This document shows positions 5,647 to 7,962 of a DNA stretch of 7,962 bases, piece by piece. The notes under the pieces are model-generated. The model made no database searches. It was not told the origin of the DNA and saw only the letters and a list, made by a program, of their open reading frames with translations. Both the position numbers and the translations under genes were made by a program. Position 1 is the stretch's first letter, and the number at the start of each line of letters is the position of its first letter. The stretch is from an uncultured Eubacteriales bacterium (GTDB lineage: Bacteria; Bacillota; Clostridia; Oscillospirales; CAG-272): assembly GCA_934474225.1 (NCBI GenBank), contig CAKSLU010000048.1, forward strand, positions 1 through 7,962. Direction: 5' to 3'.

Positions 5647-5691
5647 CGGTTTGTGAAAAAATGTTGCAACTTCACAAATTGAAAATATGTT
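5647..5691 (+). promoter_or_regulatory. Inverted repeat and possible promoter just upstream of livH
   Basis: TTTGTGAA (5650-5657) and TTCACAAA (5671-5678) form a perfect 8-bp inverted repeat with a 13-nt spacer. With G-U pairs the RNA stem extends to 5647-5657 with 5671-5681. The spacer holds the palindrome GTTGCAAC (5663-5670). TTGCAA (5664-5669) with TATGTT (5686-5691) 16 bp later has the same layout as livK P1. Its start point would be only a few bases ahead of the livH ribosome binding site (5703-5708), so the promoter reading is uncertain. Confidence 0.4.
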
Positions 5692-5716
5692 CAATCTACA
5701 ATAAGGAGCAAAGTCG

Positions 5717-6595
5717 ATGAGCAGTTTCTTCTCTTACCTGATTAACGGCGTGAGTCTCGGCAGTATCTATGCCCTGATTGCACTCGGTTACACCATGGTA
5801 TACGGTATCGCGAAAATGCTGAACTTCGCGCACGGCGATGTCATCATGATTGGCGGGTATATGACCTTTGTCGTCGGCACGGCGCTGGGTATGCCCGTGT
5901 GGCTGACGATTCTTTTCGGGATTCTCGTATGCACGGTGCTCGGTATGACGATTGAAAAAATCGCCTACAAGCCTCTCCGTGCGGCAACCTCCCTTGCCGT
6001 GCTGATTACGGCCATCGGCGTCAGCTACTTTTTGCAGAATGTGGCGCTCCTGGTCTTCGGCTCTGCGGCAAAGACGACCACCTCGGTGGTGCCGCCGTTC
6101 TCGATTATGCTCGGCGATGTGAAGGTCTCGGGCGAGACGGTCGTCACTATTCTGGTTTCGGTCGTGATCATGGTCGGACTTTCCCTGTTTGTCAACCATA
6201 CCAAGAGCGGCAAGGCGATGCTTGCCGTCTCGGAGGATAAGGGTGCGGCGCAGCTCATGGGCATCAATGTCAACGCCACGATTTCGCTCACCTTTGCCAT
6301 CGGCTCGGCACTTGCCGGCATCGCCAGCGTGCTGCTCTGCTCGACCTATACGCAGCTCAGCCCCTACACCGGCGCAATGCCCGGTATCAAGGCGTTCACG
6401 GCGGCGGTCTTCGGCGGCATCGGCTCGATCCCCGGCGCGATGATCGGCGGCATTGTCCTCGGCGTGATTGAAAACCTCAGCAAGGCGTATATTTCCACCC
6501 AGCTCTCGGATGCTATCGTGTTTGCAGTGCTTATCATCGTTCTGCTTGTCAAGCCGACCGGCATTCTGGGCAAGAAAATCAGCGAGAAAGTTTGA
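5717..6595 (+). CDS. livH: Branched-chain amino acid ABC transporter, permease LivH
   Basis: LivH is one of the two membrane subunits that form the transport channel with LivM. The 292-residue protein is almost entirely hydrophobic, with about eight membrane segments, and has the normal length for the family. The N-terminal signature GSIYALIALGYTMVYGIAKM (15-34) with NFAHGD (36-41) is diagnostic. The cytoplasmic coupling loop is visible at SGKAMLAVSEDKGAAQLMGI (164-183), and the conserved GGIGSIPGAMIGG block at 233-245. The C-terminus has the usual KPTGILGKK (279-287). The ATG start has AAGGAG (5703-5708) 8 nt upstream. The gene lies 186 nt after livK across a hairpin, and only 10 nt before livM. 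Its stop codon overlaps the livM ribosome binding site, which suggests linked translation of the two permeases. The assignment is firm; substrate specificity is not set by this subunit. Confidence 0.96.
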   Translation: MSSFFSYLINGVSLGSIYALIALGYTMVYGIAKMLNFAHGDVIMIGGYMTFVVGTALGMPVWLTILFGILVCTVLGMTIEKIAYKPLRAATSLAVLITAIGVSYFLQNVALLVFGSAAKTTTSVVPPFSIMLGDVKVSGETVVTILVSVVIMVGLSLFVNHTKSGKAMLAVSEDKGAAQLMGINVNATISLTFAIGSALAGIASVLLCSTYTQLSPYTGAMPGIKAFTAAVFGGIGSIPGAMIGGIVLGVIENLSKAYISTQLSDAIVFAVLIIVLLVKPTGILGKKISEKV

Positions 6596-6605
6596 GGTGA
6601 CACGC

Positions 6606-7709
6606 ATGAAAACAAATGCATCTGCCAAACGAAAGCCGCTGCTTTCGCGAGAGGCAAAGGACAGAACCATCACATATATCATGCTTGCAGTGATTTTCGC
6701 CGCGGTGCAGCTGTATGTTTCCAGCGGTAAAGCCGGGCGCTCTTTCACGGGTCTGCTCATTCCGACCTGCGTGTATATCCTCGCGGCGATGTCGCTGAAC
6801 CTGGTGGTCGGCGTTTCGGGCGAACTCAGCCTCGGCGCGGCGGGCTTCATGTGCATCGGCGCGTTCACCGGCAGCGTGTTCTCCATCCTGACCAAGGAAG
6901 TTATCACGGAGACCTTTGTCCGCTTCCCGCTTGCCATTCTGCTCGGCGGCGTGGTTGCAGCTTTCTTCGGCTTCCTCATCGGCATTCCGGTTCTCCGCCT
7001 GCGCGGCGACTACCTGGCTATTGTGACGCTGGCGTTCGGCGAGATCATCAAGAGCGTCATGAACAATGTGTATCTGACGGTGGATAAGAACGGCGTGTTT
7101 GTCTCGATGAGCACCGAGGCAAAGGCAGCGCATGTCTTCGATATGGAGACAAAGAAGGACATCATCAAGGGCGCACAGGGCATCACCGGCACGCCGCGCG
7201 ATTCCACCTTTGTCATTTGCTTTGCCGTCGTGTTCATCGCGATGATCATCATGCTCAATTTCATGGATTCCAAGCAGGGGCGCGCGGTCATGGCTTCGCG
7301 CGACAACCGCATTGCGGCGGAGGCGATGGGCGTCAATGTCACGCGCGCAAAGATGTCGGCATTCGTGATGTCCGCATTCTTCGGCGGCGTCGCAGGCGTG
7401 CTCTATTCGCACAACCTTGCAACCTTGCAGGCAGTCAAGTTTGACTACAACCTGTCGATCCTGATTCTCGTCTTTGTCGTGCTCGGCGGCATGCGCAAGA
7501 TGCGCGGTGTTGTGATCGCCACGGCGCTGCTCTATGTACTGCCCGAGGCGCTCCGTGCACTCAATGACTACAGAATGCTGATTTACGCAGTTGTCCTGAT
7601 CGCGATGATGCTGATCAACAACAGCGCGAGATTCAAGGCTATGACGGCAAAACTCGGCGATGCGATCCGCGCAAAGACCGGTAAAAAACAGGCGGGAGGT
7701 GAGGCGTAA
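6606..7709 (+). CDS. livM: Branched-chain amino acid ABC transporter, permease LivM
   Basis: LivM pairs with LivH to form the transmembrane channel. The 367-residue protein has a basic N-terminal tail (1-20), then multiple membrane segments. Family blocks are SLNLVVGVSGELSLGAAGFM (63-82), GIPVLRLRGDYLAIVTLAFG (126-145) and the coupling loop GRAVMASRDNRIAAEAMGVN (225-244). FFGGVAGVLYSHNL (258-271) and LPEALR (312-317) follow. Two things are unusual. An extra hydrophilic stretch of about 25-30 residues (about 160-190) lies before QGITGTP. The block that reads GGxGSxxG in LivH reads GGMRKMRG (294-301) here. The ATG at 6606 has GAGGTG (6594-6599) 6 nt upstream, overlapping the livH stop. The stop codon shares its last base with the livG start (TAATG). 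Confidence in the family is high. Confidence 0.95.
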   Translation: MKTNASAKRKPLLSREAKDRTITYIMLAVIFAAVQLYVSSGKAGRSFTGLLIPTCVYILAAMSLNLVVGVSGELSLGAAGFMCIGAFTGSVFSILTKEVITETFVRFPLAILLGGVVAAFFGFLIGIPVLRLRGDYLAIVTLAFGEIIKSVMNNVYLTVDKNGVFVSMSTEAKAAHVFDMETKKDIIKGAQGITGTPRDSTFVICFAVVFIAMIIMLNFMDSKQGRAVMASRDNRIAAEAMGVNVTRAKMSAFVMSAFFGGVAGVLYSHNLATLQAVKFDYNLSILILVFVVLGGMRKMRGVVIATALLYVLPEALRALNDYRMLIYAVVLIAMMLINNSARFKAMTAKLGDAIRAKTGKKQAGGEA

Positions 7710-7962
7710 TGGCACTGCTCGAAACCAAGGATCTGTCCATTCGGTTCGGCGGTCTGAAGGCTGTTGACCGCCTCAACCTGACCATTGAAAAAGGACAGCT
7801 GTACGGGCTGATCGGCCCGAACGGCGCGGGCAAAACCACGGTCTTCAATATGCTGACCGGCGTTTACCAGCCCACCTCGGGCACAATCACGCTGGACGGC
7901 GTCTGCCTCAACGGCAAGACCCCGGTGGAGATCAACAAGCTCGGCATCGCCCGCACCTTCCA
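7709..7962 (+). CDS. livG: Branched-chain amino acid ABC transporter ATPase LivG, 5' part
   Basis: LivG is one of the two cytoplasmic ATPases that drive the LivHM permease. Only the first 84 codons plus two bases are in the window, so the Walker B, signature and H-loop regions are not visible; family members are about 255 residues. The visible part is typical: an A-loop/beta region with IRFGGLKAVD (11-20), the Walker A motif GPNGAGKTT (36-44), then TGVYQPTSGTI (50-60), and ARTF at the edge, just before the expected Q-loop Gln. The ATG shares one base with the livM stop, and GGGAGG (7694-7699) lies 9 nt upstream. I favour LivG over LivF because of the LivG-style FGGLKAVD start and its position right after livM. 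LivF would be expected to follow outside the window. Confidence 0.93.
   Translation, partial: MALLETKDLSIRFGGLKAVDRLNLTIEKGQLYGLIGPNGAGKTTVFNMLTGVYQPTSGTITLDGVCLNGKTPVEINKLGIARTF

Noticed and set aside
5696..7715. Two long minus-strand reading frames opposite livH and livM
   Set aside because: Their His/Asp/Arg-rich composition is what hydrophobic membrane-protein codons give when read in reverse. No family motif is visible.

Overview
The window looks like chromosomal DNA from a fairly GC-rich Firmicute of class Clostridia, most likely a gut-type member of the Oscillospirales. This rests on the sepF/ylmH/divIVA/lspA/rluD gene order, the strong AGGAG-type ribosome binding sites, frequent GTG starts, AT-rich promoters between GC-rich genes, and a lipoprotein-type binding protein. 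Genus is not resolvable by eye. All eight genes are on the + strand; none of the long minus-strand reading frames looks real.

Bases 1-4097 hold the end of the division and cell wall region. A near-consensus promoter (19-47) and a leader with a long hairpin (93-139) precede sepF, which encodes the FtsZ membrane tether. A hairpin with a T-run follows sepF. Next come ylmH (S4-domain RNA-binding protein), divIVA (polar and septal coiled-coil scaffold), lspA (signal peptidase II) and an rluD-family pseudouridine synthase. The last four are tightly packed: 29 nt, 13 nt and a 4-nt overlap separate them. A clear intrinsic terminator overlaps the rluD stop codon. Compared with the familiar Bacillus order, ylmG (between sepF and ylmH) and ileS (between divIVA and lspA) are missing.

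Bases 4098-7962 hold a branched-chain (hydrophobic) amino acid ABC importer of the Liv/HAAT family: the lipoprotein receptor livK, permeases livH and livM, and the first 84 codons of the ATPase livG, which runs off the window. livF would be expected next. The livK promoter region has a perfect 11-bp inverted repeat next to the -35 element and two plausible promoters. An AT-rich 18-bp hairpin between livK and livH would let the receptor be made in excess over the membrane parts. A 12-nt motif containing TTGCAA recurs ahead of both livK and livH.

The two halves are linked functionally at one point: LivK has a lipobox, so the LspA encoded upstream is the enzyme expected to process it. I saw no tRNA, rRNA, CRISPR array, insertion sequence, prophage gene or new multi-gene system. 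The items worth a second look are the non-coding regulatory structures. No stretch longer than about 230 bases lacks a gene.
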